Assembly: GCA_035574455.1 (NCBI GenBank) | Contig: DATLYT010000113.1 | Span: forward strand, 1-40,940 | Direction of reading: 5' to 3' | Length of the DNA: 40,940 bases | From: DATLYT01 sp035574455 | GTDB taxonomy: Bacteria > Bacteroidota > Ignavibacteria > UBA10030 | Part shown: piece by piece, positions 31,651 through 40,234 of the stretch | Position numbering within the stretch: the stretch's first letter is position 1 | How the letters are laid out: every line of letters begins with the position of its first letter | Translations under genes and position numbers: made by a program | Notes under the pieces: model-generated | Seen by the model: only the letters and a program-made list of their open reading frames with translations | Told to the model about the DNA's origin: nothing | Databases searched by the model: none

Positions 31651-32499
31651 GTGAGACCGATTCGACAGTATATTAAAGACTTACTCATCAAAGGCGGCTT
31701 ACTCCGGGCACACCTTTCGGAAGATGAACTCAAGCAGGTGCTCGAAGCAAGCACGCAAAGCGGTGCGATCGATAAAACCGAGCACGAGCTGATTAAAAGC
31801 ATACTCGAGTTTACCGATACCACCGTCAAAGAGATTATGGTGCCGCGGCCGGATATTGTCGCGCTCGATATCGCCATGCCGCACGATGAATTGATTCGAC
31901 GGGTCATCGACCAGGGTTACTCGCGCCTTCCCGTCTACAAGGGCGATATCGATCATATTATCGGCGTCGTGTACAGCAAGGACCTCTTAAGTCTCATCGA
32001 GCATAAGGATATCATAGTCCTGCATGATATTATTCGACCTGCTTACTTTGTGCCGGAATCGAAGAAGATCAGTCAACTGCTGAGGGAATTCCAGCAGAAT
32101 AAGATTCACCTCGGCATCGTCGTTGATGAATTTGGTGGAACCGAGGGGTTGGTGACGATGGAGGACATCATCGAAGAAATCGTTGGAGAGATCCACGACG
32201 AGTACGACGAGGTGCAGAAGACGGTGGAGCAGGTGACGGAAGACTCCGCCGTGATCGACGCGACGATGAGCATTCACGACTTCAATGAGCAGTTCAGAGC
32301 TACGGTACCAGAAGCGAACGACTATGAGACCGTCGCAGGGTTCCTCCAGAAAATCACTGGGAGGTTACCGGAAATCAACGAGGAAGTTCGCCAGGGGAAT
32401 CTGGTTTTTACCATTCTCAGCAAGCGCGGCCGGAGAATCCGTCAGGTCAAGGTAAAACGTCTGCCGCAGACTGTGGGGACGGAGTCAACCAAGCCATGA
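31651..32499 (+). CDS. CorC/HlyC-like CBS-domain protein without membrane domain
   Basis: The 282-residue soluble protein has a short helical N-terminus, a CBS pair starting at VKEIMVPRPDIVALD (near residue 58) and including GYSRLPVYKGDIDHIIGVVY and LGIVVDEFGGTEGLVTMEDIIEEIVGEI, and a C-terminal CorC_HlyC domain from about residue 205. It lacks the DUF21 membrane domain of CNNM/YfjD-type transporters and so resembles E. coli CorC/YbeX. Roles suggested for the family include magnesium handling and ribosome maturation. It lies between trpD (5 bp) and trpC (ATGA overlap), an odd place for it. It starts with GTG. Confidence 0.9.
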   Translation: MRPIRQYIKDLLIKGGLLRAHLSEDELKQVLEASTQSGAIDKTEHELIKSILEFTDTTVKEIMVPRPDIVALDIAMPHDELIRRVIDQGYSRLPVYKGDIDHIIGVVYSKDLLSLIEHKDIIVLHDIIRPAYFVPESKKISQLLREFQQNKIHLGIVVDEFGGTEGLVTMEDIIEEIVGEIHDEYDEVQKTVEQVTEDSAVIDATMSIHDFNEQFRATVPEANDYETVAGFLQKITGRLPEINEEVRQGNLVFTILSKRGRRIRQVKVKRLPQTVGTESTKP

Positions 32500-33272
32500 A
32501 TGTTCTCGAAGCCATCCTTCGCCAAAAGCGGGTTGAAGTACGGGAGGCGCGTTCAGCGTTGCCTCTTGTGGAATTGCGGCGCCGAACGGTGGATGCACCG
32601 CCTATTCGGCCGTTTCGCTCCGCGCTTCAGCAGAAGCCCATCGCCATTATTGCGGAAGTCAAGAAAGCCTCGCCGTCACGTGGTGTGCTGACCGCGCAGT
32701 TCGACCCCATCGCGCTTGCGGGAGAGTACGAGGAGGGCGGTGCGAGTGCTGTTTCGGTTTTAACGGACGAACAATTTTTTCAAGGGCACAAATCCATGTT
32801 GCAGTCAATTAAGACTGCTGTCCGGCTTCCCGTGTTGCGCAAGGACTTTATTATCGACGAGTATCAGGTTTACGAATCTCGCGTGATCGGTGCCGATGCC
32901 ATCCTCCTCATTGTGGGGATGCTTTCAGAATCACAGTTCTCAAGTCTCATTGATTGTGCACGCGAGGTTGGATTGGATGTGCTGGTGGAAACGCACACCG
33001 AGGAAGACGTAGGGCGGGCGAATGAGCACAATGCCGATATCATCGGTGTCAACAATCGCGATCTCAAGACGTTCGAGGTTTCTCTTCAGCATTCTTTGAA
33101 TTTGCGACCTTTGGTTCGTTCGGGCGCCGTTACGGTAAGTGAAAGTGGGATTCAATCACGGGAAGATGTGGCAACGCTACGCAAGGCCGGCTTCGATGCC
33201 GTACTCGTCGGTGAAGGGCTTGTGACGTCATCGAACCGTCTTCAGTTACTCAAGGAATTTCTTCAAGCCTGA
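32496..33272 (+). CDS. trpC: Indole-3-glycerol-phosphate synthase
   Basis: The 258-residue TIM-barrel enzyme closes the indole ring in tryptophan synthesis. Motifs are AEVKKASPSRGVL, VLTDEQFFQG, VLRKDFIIDEYQVYESR (catalytic Lys), DIIGVNNRDLKTFEV, SESGIQS and LVGEGLV. It is a single-function protein: TrpF is separate and follows with a 1-bp gap. It overlaps the CorC-like gene by 4 bp. Confidence 0.97.
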   Translation: MNVLEAILRQKRVEVREARSALPLVELRRRTVDAPPIRPFRSALQQKPIAIIAEVKKASPSRGVLTAQFDPIALAGEYEEGGASAVSVLTDEQFFQGHKSMLQSIKTAVRLPVLRKDFIIDEYQVYESRVIGADAILLIVGMLSESQFSSLIDCAREVGLDVLVETHTEEDVGRANEHNADIIGVNNRDLKTFEVSLQHSLNLRPLVRSGAVTVSESGIQSREDVATLRKAGFDAVLVGEGLVTSSNRLQLLKEFLQA

Positions 33273-33273
33273 G

Positions 33274-33930
33274 ATGCAAGACCTGTTTGTAAAAATCTGT
33301 GGTATTACGAACCTCGAAGATGCCGAACACGCCGTCCGATGCGGAGCGGATGCCATCGGCTTTAACTTTTACGCGAAAAGCCCGCGCTGGATTACACCGG
33401 AACATGCGGCCGAGATCATCCGGCAACTTCCGGAACACATCTCGAAAATCGGCGTCTTTGTCAACGCCCCCCGCAAGTTTATCCACGACGTCATTACGAT
33501 AGCCAAGTTGAGCGCGGTCCAGCTTCACGGCAACGAAGGACCCGATGACCTCATAGATTACGAAGTAAGTGCCATTAAGGCTTTTCGTGTCACCAAGGAT
33601 TTTGATGTTGAAGTGATGCGGAACTACGTTGTCGATGCATTTCTTCTGGACACCTACCAGAGGGGAACGTACGGTGGAACGGGGCAGACCTTTGACTGGC
33701 ATATCGCAGTGAAAGCCAAGGCGTACGGCCGCATCGTTTTGTCCGGAGGCCTGACCCCCGACAATATTGAGGCCGCCGTCCGCTTCGTTCAACCGTACGG
33801 GGTCGATGTGTGCAGCGGGGTTGAGGCCCACCCGGGTAAAAAAAATCCGAATAAAGTGCGGGACTTCATCGCCCGTGCCAAAAGCGTCCCTCTGTACTAC
33901 AACCAAGACTTTGATGACGACGGTGAATAA
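33274..33930 (+). CDS. trpF: Phosphoribosylanthranilate isomerase
   Basis: The 218-residue TIM-barrel enzyme converts phosphoribosylanthranilate to CdRP. Catalytic Cys is in VKICGITN near the N-terminus and catalytic Asp in FLLDTY; the phosphate loop is LSGGLTPDNIEAAV and the C-terminal DVCSGVEAHPGKKNPNKV is diagnostic. The last residues are acidic (DFDDDGE) and encoded in the overlap with trpB: the trpB ATG at 33914 lies 17 bases before the trpF end. Confidence 0.97.
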   Translation: MQDLFVKICGITNLEDAEHAVRCGADAIGFNFYAKSPRWITPEHAAEIIRQLPEHISKIGVFVNAPRKFIHDVITIAKLSAVQLHGNEGPDDLIDYEVSAIKAFRVTKDFDVEVMRNYVVDAFLLDTYQRGTYGGTGQTFDWHIAVKAKAYGRIVLSGGLTPDNIEAAVRFVQPYGVDVCSGVEAHPGKKNPNKVRDFIARAKSVPLYYNQDFDDDGE

Positions 33931-35131
33931 ATCCCAACGATATGTCGGTTCACAGCCGGATGCGCGAGGCCACTTCGGGATCTACGGCGGTCGCTACATT
34001 CCCGAAACGCTCATTCCCGCGGCAGAGGAGCTGGAGAGAACATACCGTGCTCTACAAAGTGATTCCTCGTTCCTCCGGGAGTTCCGAAAATACCTGAAGG
34101 ACTATGTTGGCCGTCCGACTCCGCTGTATTATGCCGAGCGCCTGTCGCAACAACTCGGCGGGTCGAAGATTTATCTCAAACGGGAAGACCTCTGTCACAC
34201 CGGAGCGCATAAGATTAACAACACCATCGGTCAGGTGCTTATTGCGCGGCGGATGGGAAAGAAACGCATCATTGCAGAAACGGGTGCAGGACAGCATGGC
34301 GTGGCGGTGGCAACGGTTTGTGCCTTGGTGGGGTTACAATGTGTGGTCTACATGGGTGAAGAGGATATGCATCGTCAAGCACCAAATGTTGAACGGATGA
34401 GATTGCTCGGAGCCGAAGTTGTGCCAGTGACAAGCGGCAGCCGAACCCTCAAAGACGCTACGAGCGAGGCAATTCGCGATTGGGTGACGAATGTTGAATC
34501 AACATTTTACATTATCGGCTCGGTGGTTGGCATGCATCCGTATCCGATGATGGTGAGGGATTTTCAGAGCGTGATCGGATTGGAGGCGAAGGAGCAGATC
34601 AACGAAGCGGAAGGTAGGCTGCCTGACCGAATCGTTGCCTGCGTAGGAGGAGGCAGTAACTCCATCGGGATTTTCTATCCGTTCATCGACGAAACTCCCA
34701 CGGTTAAGCTCATCGGCGTCGAAGCTGCAGGCTTGGGGCTTGAGACTGGAAAGCATGCTGCATCACTCACGAAGGGCAGCCCCGGCATATTGCACGGTGC
34801 GATGCAGTACCTGCTTCAAGATGAACATGGGCAAATTCAAACCGCCCATTCGATCTCTGCCGGACTCGATTATCCCGGCGTTGGGCCTGAGCATTCATAT
34901 CTCAAAGACCAAGGGCTCGTGGAATACACCTCAGTCACAGATGACGAAGCACTAGAAGCATTTCATCTTCTTACCAGGTTGGAGGGGATTATCCCTGCAT
35001 TGGAATCTGCTCATGCCCTTGCGTATGTGATGAATCATCGGGGTAAGAAAGGGGACGTGACGATTGTGAATCTTTCCGGGAGAGGAGATAAAGATTTAGC
35101 GACGGTGATGAAAACAAAAAAGAAACAATAG
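33914..35131 (+). CDS. trpB: Tryptophan synthase beta subunit
   Basis: The 405-residue PLP enzyme joins indole and serine. Lys100 in TGAHKINNTIGQ carries PLP, GGGSNSIG binds its phosphate, and the RMGKKRIIAETGAGQHGVA stretch holds the catalytic Glu. It is of the TrpB1 type by sequence, which normally pairs with TrpA, yet no trpA follows: the next gene is convergent. I start it at the ATG at 33914, overlapping trpF by 17 bp; a GTG at 33923 is the alternative and no ribosome site distinguishes them. The stop codon lies 8 bp from the stop of the convergent gene. Confidence 0.96.
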   Translation: MTTVNKSQRYVGSQPDARGHFGIYGGRYIPETLIPAAEELERTYRALQSDSSFLREFRKYLKDYVGRPTPLYYAERLSQQLGGSKIYLKREDLCHTGAHKINNTIGQVLIARRMGKKRIIAETGAGQHGVAVATVCALVGLQCVVYMGEEDMHRQAPNVERMRLLGAEVVPVTSGSRTLKDATSEAIRDWVTNVESTFYIIGSVVGMHPYPMMVRDFQSVIGLEAKEQINEAEGRLPDRIVACVGGGSNSIGIFYPFIDETPTVKLIGVEAAGLGLETGKHAASLTKGSPGILHGAMQYLLQDEHGQIQTAHSISAGLDYPGVGPEHSYLKDQGLVEYTSVTDDEALEAFHLLTRLEGIIPALESAHALAYVMNHRGKKGDVTIVNLSGRGDKDLATVMKTKKKQ

Positions 35132-35142
35132 AGTTATCTCTA
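35129..35142. terminator. Small shared hairpin between convergent trpB and GT4 genes
   Basis: TAGAG (35129-35133), loop TTAT, CTCTA (35138-35142). Each arm contains a stop codon, that of trpB on the plus strand and that of the glycosyltransferase on the minus strand. For minus-strand transcription it is followed by a T-rich tract (35110-35128), so it may act as a weak terminator for that operon. Only 5 bp of stem makes this uncertain. Confidence 0.35.
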
Positions 35143-36294
35143 CTCTTCCACGACCTTCCTGAACAGTTCGAGTGTTTCTCTGGCATTTCGCTCCCAAGAA
35201 AAATGAGCGGCGCGCTCAAGTCCTTTCTGCTGAAGTTCCTTCCGAAGCTTCCCATCCCGTAGCGTTCGCTCCATTTCGCGTGCCATCGCACGCGCATCTT
35301 GAGGATCAACCAGAATAGCTGCATCGCCAGCGACCTCCGGCAGTGATGCTCGGTTTGAGGTGATTACGGGGACACCGCACGCCATCGCTTCAAGGACGGG
35401 ATAGCCAAAACCTTCGTAGAGCGAGGGATAGGCGAAAAGCGAGGCGAGGTTGTAAAGCGTCGGCAAATCCTCGTCTTCGATGTATCCCGGAAAAATAATC
35501 TTGCCGGTCTGATGGTATTCCATGAGAGATTTCAGGATCGGCTCTGTTTTCCATCCCAACCCACCGGCAATGACTAACGGATATTGTTGTTGTAGCTGTT
35601 CAGGAAGAAGAGAATGAGCATGGCCTAAGAGGGGAAGATTTTTTCTTGGCTCGATATTCCCAACGTAAAGAATAAACGTGTCCGGCAGATTATATTTTTT
35701 CTGAACTCTCTGGCGTTCGCGAACATCGTCAATCGGGTGGAACCGCTCATCGATCGAATTGTAGATTACGCTGACCTTCTCAGGTGGGCATCCGGTGTAA
35801 CGCACAAAATCGTTTTTCGTCGTCTGCGAGATGGTGATGATATGGTGTGCGACGTGAGCGGCATTGTTCACAAAAACACGAAGCCAGAGCCTCATTTTCC
35901 AGGTAAACGTCTCAGGCATCACGAAGCCAATCACATCGTGAATCGTGACGATGAGTTTGGATTTCAGAGGCTCGACGAACGGGATGAAAGGCTGTATGCG
36001 CGGTAACATCGGGAGTGCATAGGCGGGCGAGAAAAAGAGGTCGATAGCATGTGTGCGGAGATAAGAGGGGAGCCAGACATTCTCCCACCAACGGTTTCTT
36101 CCCATGCGATCATATCCGGGAATGAGGATTTTCTTCAGGTTTGGTGCTACGAGCCTTTCGTTTTCCTCGACTAAGAAGAGATGGTATTCGTTCTGCGGAT
36201 CGATGCGGAGCAAAGATTCCACCGTTCGCAAGGCATACATTCCCACACCGCTTTTGCTTTTCGTAATCGTACGACCGTCTATGGCGATGCGCAT
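35140..36294 (-). CDS. Family 4 glycosyltransferase
   Basis: The 384-residue GT-B enzyme has an N-terminal acceptor domain beginning RIAIDGRTITKSKSGVGMY and a C-terminal donor domain with LYVGNIEPRKNLPLL and the EX7E-type motif PSLYEGFGYPVLEAMACGVPV (from about residue 290). Family 4 enzymes retain the donor's anomeric configuration and often build O-antigen or exopolysaccharide; the sugars cannot be inferred. It is the last gene of a minus-strand set with a methyltransferase (TAATG overlap) and a flippase. It is clearly related to the GT4 at 38517, on the other strand. Confidence 0.92.
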   Translation of the reverse strand: MRIAIDGRTITKSKSGVGMYALRTVESLLRIDPQNEYHLFLVEENERLVAPNLKKILIPGYDRMGRNRWWENVWLPSYLRTHAIDLFFSPAYALPMLPRIQPFIPFVEPLKSKLIVTIHDVIGFVMPETFTWKMRLWLRVFVNNAAHVAHHIITISQTTKNDFVRYTGCPPEKVSVIYNSIDERFHPIDDVRERQRVQKKYNLPDTFILYVGNIEPRKNLPLLGHAHSLLPEQLQQQYPLVIAGGLGWKTEPILKSLMEYHQTGKIIFPGYIEDEDLPTLYNLASLFAYPSLYEGFGYPVLEAMACGVPVITSNRASLPEVAGDAAILVDPQDARAMAREMERTLRDGKLRKELQQKGLERAAHFSWERNARETLELFRKVVEE

Positions 36295-36962
36295 TAACGA
36301 TCTCCAACGATCTTTCTTCCGACAATAAACGTATCGCCAACGTCATAGTATCTCCCGAAGCGAAGCTTCGCGAGTACGTAATACAGATAGCTACGCAGTC
36401 GTCGGAATTGTCGCCACGCTTTCGTCGAAGGCTCGTACCCTTCATCGACGATCTCAAGGCCCAGGTGTGTGAATAATTCGTGCAGAAGAGGGAGAGGGTA
36501 CGGGCGGACGTGCGAAATATCCAGCCAAAACCGTTCGCCGCTTACCAGAATATCGCGAAATGTCGGAGTCACGATGATCAACACGCCACGTTCTCGCAAA
36601 GCATCGTAGGCCAATTGGAGAAGGTGCAATCCATCACGGGTCTCAAAATGCTCGATGAGATGGCTTGCAAAGATGCCATCGAAGCGGTTCTTTCGCGACC
36701 GGAGAAACCGAAAGACATCTTGCTCAAAAACTGTATGGCCATTCGCACGGCATTGTTGAACAAATTCTTTCGTGTGTTCAACTCCTATTCCTGTGCGGCC
36801 AGACTCCCGTAGTAAGTCGAGAAACACACCTTCCCCACAGCCGATGTCGAGGACCGTTCCCTTGGGTGGGAAATAGTGAACAAATCGTTGCTGCATCATG
36901 CGGGTAACGGGACGAGGAGCGACGAATCGGTTGGGATGAAATTCAGACAGTTTCACGAGCAC
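36294..36962 (-). CDS. Class I SAM-dependent methyltransferase
   Basis: The 222-residue protein has the Rossmann SAM-binding motif VLDIGCGEGVFLDLL near residue 37, an acidic residue in GIGVEHTKEF, and the motif around FDGIFASHLIEHF followed by LRERGVLIIVTPT. It resembles methyltransferases of polysaccharide clusters that cap or modify sugars, and its place between a flippase and a glycosyltransferase supports that, though the substrate is unknown. It starts at a GTG (minus strand, 36960-36962) inside the flippase 3' end, a 20-bp overlap, and its stop overlaps the next start. Confidence 0.86.
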   Translation of the reverse strand: MLVKLSEFHPNRFVAPRPVTRMMQQRFVHYFPPKGTVLDIGCGEGVFLDLLRESGRTGIGVEHTKEFVQQCRANGHTVFEQDVFRFLRSRKNRFDGIFASHLIEHFETRDGLHLLQLAYDALRERGVLIIVTPTFRDILVSGERFWLDISHVRPYPLPLLHELFTHLGLEIVDEGYEPSTKAWRQFRRLRSYLYYVLAKLRFGRYYDVGDTFIVGRKIVGDR

Positions 36963-38466
36963 CTCGAGTGATCAGAAGGAGTGAACGGATTTCTTGGAAC
37001 GACAGCGCCTTGAAGGTAAAGAGGAACACCGCATACAACATGACCATAATTGGGAGAAGGACGAGAGTTGGCAGGTCAGTGCCGACGAGCAAAAGGGGAA
37101 GGGCACTCGCAACGAAGATTTTGAGAACGAGAACCAGCGAGAACACACTTCCAAAACGCCGATAAATCCGTAGAGAAAGCAAGACAAAGCCCAGCAACTC
37201 CGTCAACACGGTGGTGATAGCCGCGCCGATTTGAGCGAACAGGGGAATGAGAATGATATTGGCAGTAATGTTGAAGGCAAGATTCAACGCCGAGACACGG
37301 AGAACGTACGGTTGCTCATCCGCTGCTCCCAACACGTAGCCGAAGAGGTTGGTGAGGTAAACAACGGGGATAAACCAGATGAGAATCGCGAGACTGGTCG
37401 AAGCTTCGGCAAACTCTGGTTTAAAAACTAACGCGATCAAACGGTCAGCGGTCATCGTTGTCATCAACGCAAGTGGAAGTCCCACCATGAGTAGGTACTG
37501 TGTACTCTTTCGTATCACGCGAATAACCTCTTCCTGGCGTGTGGGTGCATGCTGGCTGACAAATGGAAATACTGCTCCGCTTATTGCTGCCGTCACCATC
37601 ATCAGCGGGAGAATCATATTATACGCCGCTCGATAAATTCCTGCCGCCTGGTCATTGACCAGCTTTGCCACGAGCACGGTATCAAAATTAAAGTAGATTG
37701 CCGTGAAGACCGTGGTAAGAGCGAATGGAAGGCTCCCTCGAAGAATCGGCTTTAGAGCTGTCCTCGTCTGCACAAAAAACCGGATCGGATACTTTTGTTT
37801 GATGAACACATAGGTCAAGATAACTCCAAGCCCATTGATCATAGTCAACAGCCCCAACAATCGTAGAAGGTCAGTGCTGAAGAAGAGCCAGAAGATGATA
37901 GCAACGAACTCTGCAAAGCGGACAAGACCCTGAAGTGCTACCTCGGAGCTGACGGCATTGTAGGAACGAAGCACGTAGCCAAAGGTGGTCCAGAATGCCC
38001 TCAAGAGTGTTATTGCTCCCGCGAACATAATCAGGTAGAATTTCGACGATCCGAATGATTCCAGAACTCCACCCGTCAGCGTCATGAGACTCAGTACCAT
38101 GCCCGCGAGGACAACCTTCGCAACGAGTATCGGTGGCAAGGATGATGCGAGGATCTGCTCTCTTCCTCTGGGAAGCTCACGCAGCAGATACATATCCATA
38201 CCGATATCCGCTAACGGAAGAAAGACAGAGGTCAACGCAAAGGCATAGCTATACGCGCCGAAAAGCTCCGACCCGAGTGCATTGGCGAGTAAAACGGACG
38301 AGACCAGCGCCAAGAGCTTTGTGAGGAGATGGAATCCGAACAGCAAAAGTGAATTACGAGCGACAGAGCCGGTGGAGATGGTTTGTTGAGATGTCGATTC
38401 AGGCAAGGGCAGAGAGACGTTAGTTAATCGCTGTGCAATGGTACGCAAAAAGTGCTGCCTTTTCAA
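36943..38466 (-). CDS. Polysaccharide flippase (Wzx/oligosaccharide exporter family)
   Basis: The 507-residue integral membrane protein has roughly 12-14 hydrophobic helices from residue 37 on, after a polar cytoplasmic N-terminus. NSLLLFGFHLLTKLLALVSSVLLANALG and LFGAYSYAFALTSVF near the start are typical of the MOP superfamily polysaccharide transporters, as is GIYRAAYNMILPL in the middle. It would flip lipid-linked sugar units across the inner membrane. The likely start is a TTG (minus strand, 38464-38466) with AAGGA a few bases upstream; no ATG is in a better place. It heads the minus-strand polysaccharide operon. Confidence 0.88.
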   Translation of the reverse strand: MKRQHFLRTIAQRLTNVSLPLPESTSQQTISTGSVARNSLLLFGFHLLTKLLALVSSVLLANALGSELFGAYSYAFALTSVFLPLADIGMDMYLLRELPRGREQILASSLPPILVAKVVLAGMVLSLMTLTGGVLESFGSSKFYLIMFAGAITLLRAFWTTFGYVLRSYNAVSSEVALQGLVRFAEFVAIIFWLFFSTDLLRLLGLLTMINGLGVILTYVFIKQKYPIRFFVQTRTALKPILRGSLPFALTTVFTAIYFNFDTVLVAKLVNDQAAGIYRAAYNMILPLMMVTAAISGAVFPFVSQHAPTRQEEVIRVIRKSTQYLLMVGLPLALMTTMTADRLIALVFKPEFAEASTSLAILIWFIPVVYLTNLFGYVLGAADEQPYVLRVSALNLAFNITANIILIPLFAQIGAAITTVLTELLGFVLLSLRIYRRFGSVFSLVLVLKIFVASALPLLLVGTDLPTLVLLPIMVMLYAVFLFTFKALSFQEIRSLLLITRGARETV

Positions 38467-38474
38467 GCCATTCC

Positions 38475-38503
38475 TTGAGTTTCGGAGCGACTCTCCCTAT
38501 ATT
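38475..38503 (+). promoter_or_regulatory. Promoter of the plus-strand GT4-nadD-glgB operon
   Basis: TTGAGT (38475-38480) and TATATT (38498-38503) are 17 bp apart. Expected transcription start near 38510 leaves about 7 nt before the ATG at 38517. On the minus strand the same segment reads TAATAT and could serve the divergent flippase gene, but no good -35 is seen for it. Confidence 0.7.
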
Positions 38504-38516
38504 ACGTTTGTTGCAC

Positions 38517-39626
38517 ATGGCACGCATCGGCATTGACGCACGCAAATATTTCGATTTCGGTATCGGGACGTACATCCGGCAATTGACTTGTGCGTTGCAC
38601 GACGGGTTGCCGAAGCATTACTTCGTCCTGTTTGTATCCCAAGACGATAACGGACGCATTCCATCGAGCGAGAGGATGGAAAAGGTCGTTGCGAACGTTG
38701 GTAAGTACACGCTGCGCGAGTGGCTTTTCTATGCGGGGACAGTTCGCCGAGAACGAGTCGACCTTTTTCATGAGCCACATTACACACTGCCCGCCGGTTT
38801 GTCGGGTAAAAGTGTGGTGACGATCCACGACCTCATTCACCTGAAGTTCCCTGAGTATTTTTCGGCAGGCGCTCGTGCCTATGCGTGGTTCATGATGCGG
38901 CACGCGGTGAAGAATTCGGGAGCTGTGATTGCGGTCTCGGAACGGACGAAACAGGACATCGTCGAACAATTTGATGTTCGAGAAGAGAAAGTCCATGTTG
39001 TGTACAACGGAATCGGCAAACACTTTCGACGGCTGGAGCCGTCAGAGGCTCTGCAGCAGTTCAAAAAACGCTACGCACTGGAGAAGCCGTTTGTCCTCTA
39101 TGTCGGTGGACTTGGCCGACACAAGAACATCCCTGTGTTGCTTCGCGCCTTTCGTATTCTTCTGGAAAAAGAAAAGGGGCTACAACTCGTCTTTGCAGGA
39201 AAACGACTCTTTGAGGTCCGTGAGCTAGCTCAAGAGGCACAACGGCTTGGAATCGAACAGTGCATTAAGGATTTGGGTATGTTGCAAGACGATGAGCTGG
39301 TAGAGCTATACAATCTCGCCAGCGTCGTAGTTTTACCCTCGTTGTATGAAGGGTTTGGTTTTCCGGCACTGGAAGCGATGGCATGTGAAACTCCGGTTGT
39401 CGTGTCGGACCGGGGTTCGCTTCCGGAGATCGTAGGCGACGCCGCATTGATCGTTGAAGCAGAGAACGACGAAGCCTTTGCCTCCTCACTAGAAAGCGTT
39501 CTTGTTGATTCTGAGGTAAGGAAGAAGCTCATTGAACGTGGTAGGAGTCGGGTGGCTGGCTTTACATGGGAGGAAGCGGCGAGAAAAACAGCTCAGGTTT
39601 ACGAAAAACTGTTAAATCGAACATAA
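38517..39626 (+). CDS. Family 4 glycosyltransferase
   Basis: The 369-residue GT-B enzyme starts MARIGIDARKYFDFGIGTY and has the donor-binding LYVGGLGRHKNIPVLLRAF and the EX7E motif PSLYEGFGFPALEAMACETPV near residue 280. It is a paralogue of the minus-strand GT4 that ends at 35140, with the same domain plan. The ATG at 38517 comes directly after a strong promoter and has no Shine-Dalgarno. Sugar specificity is unknown; proximity to the flippase set suggests surface polysaccharide, while the nadD-glgB genes after it leave other roles open. Confidence 0.91.
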   Translation: MARIGIDARKYFDFGIGTYIRQLTCALHDGLPKHYFVLFVSQDDNGRIPSSERMEKVVANVGKYTLREWLFYAGTVRRERVDLFHEPHYTLPAGLSGKSVVTIHDLIHLKFPEYFSAGARAYAWFMMRHAVKNSGAVIAVSERTKQDIVEQFDVREEKVHVVYNGIGKHFRRLEPSEALQQFKKRYALEKPFVLYVGGLGRHKNIPVLLRAFRILLEKEKGLQLVFAGKRLFEVRELAQEAQRLGIEQCIKDLGMLQDDELVELYNLASVVVLPSLYEGFGFPALEAMACETPVVVSDRGSLPEIVGDAALIVEAENDEAFASSLESVLVDSEVRKKLIERGRSRVAGFTWEEAARKTAQVYEKLLNRT

Positions 39627-39640
39627 CTCAGGAACGTCAA

Positions 39641-40234
39641 TTGACTCCACGGCGTATCGGCATTTTTGGCGGCACATTCGACCCTCCACACATTGGACAC
39701 CTGATTATTGCGGAGAGAGCGCGTGTGCAACTTCAGCTCGACCGTGTGTTCTTCGTCCCCGCGTACCTTCCGCCGCATAAACGGGGGCGCGCATCGGCCA
39801 CTCCTTCCGATCGTCTGAAGATGGTTCAACTTGCTGTGCGGGGAAATGCCGGATTTGCTGTTTCCGATGTGGAGCTGAAGCGAAAGGGTATTTCGTACAC
39901 CATTGACACGGTAAAGGAGATGCGTCGGAACTATCCCGGTGCCGAGATTTACCTCATTCTTGGAAGTGATAATCTTCTCGAATTTCATACGTGGAAATCG
40001 TATCGCGAACTCCTCGAGCTTACACAACTGATCGTCTACCCACGAGGCCAACGTCGAATGCAACGCCCGTCACAGCTTCGTAAGGCAAGAATTCATTTCT
40101 TGCGGGGGATGCTGTTCGATATTTCATCATCCGCCATCCGACAGCTTGTGAGAACGAAAAGCTCTATTCGGTACCTTGTTTCGGCCGAAGTAGAACGGTA
40201 CATTGTATCTCGTAAGCTCTACCGCCGCACATGA
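39641..40234 (+). CDS. nadD: Nicotinate-nucleotide adenylyltransferase
   Basis: The 197-residue enzyme transfers AMP to nicotinate mononucleotide in NAD synthesis. It has IGIFGGTFDPPHIGHL with the nucleotidyltransferase HxGH (HIGH), FVPAYLPPHKRG, YLILGSDNLLEFHTWKSY and the C-terminal ISSSAIRQLVR. I choose the TTG at 39641 because it has AGGA upstream and puts the conserved motif six residues in; the frame is open further back into the glycosyltransferase gene. The stop overlaps the glgB start as ATGA at 40231-40234. Confidence 0.94.
   Translation: MTPRRIGIFGGTFDPPHIGHLIIAERARVQLQLDRVFFVPAYLPPHKRGRASATPSDRLKMVQLAVRGNAGFAVSDVELKRKGISYTIDTVKEMRRNYPGAEIYLILGSDNLLEFHTWKSYRELLELTQLIVYPRGQRRMQRPSQLRKARIHFLRGMLFDISSSAIRQLVRTKSSIRYLVSAEVERYIVSRKLYRRT

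Noticed and set aside
33250..33906. A 218-codon open frame on the minus strand opposite trpF
   Set aside because: Same extent as trpF by chance of codon use; no family resemblance and no start signals.
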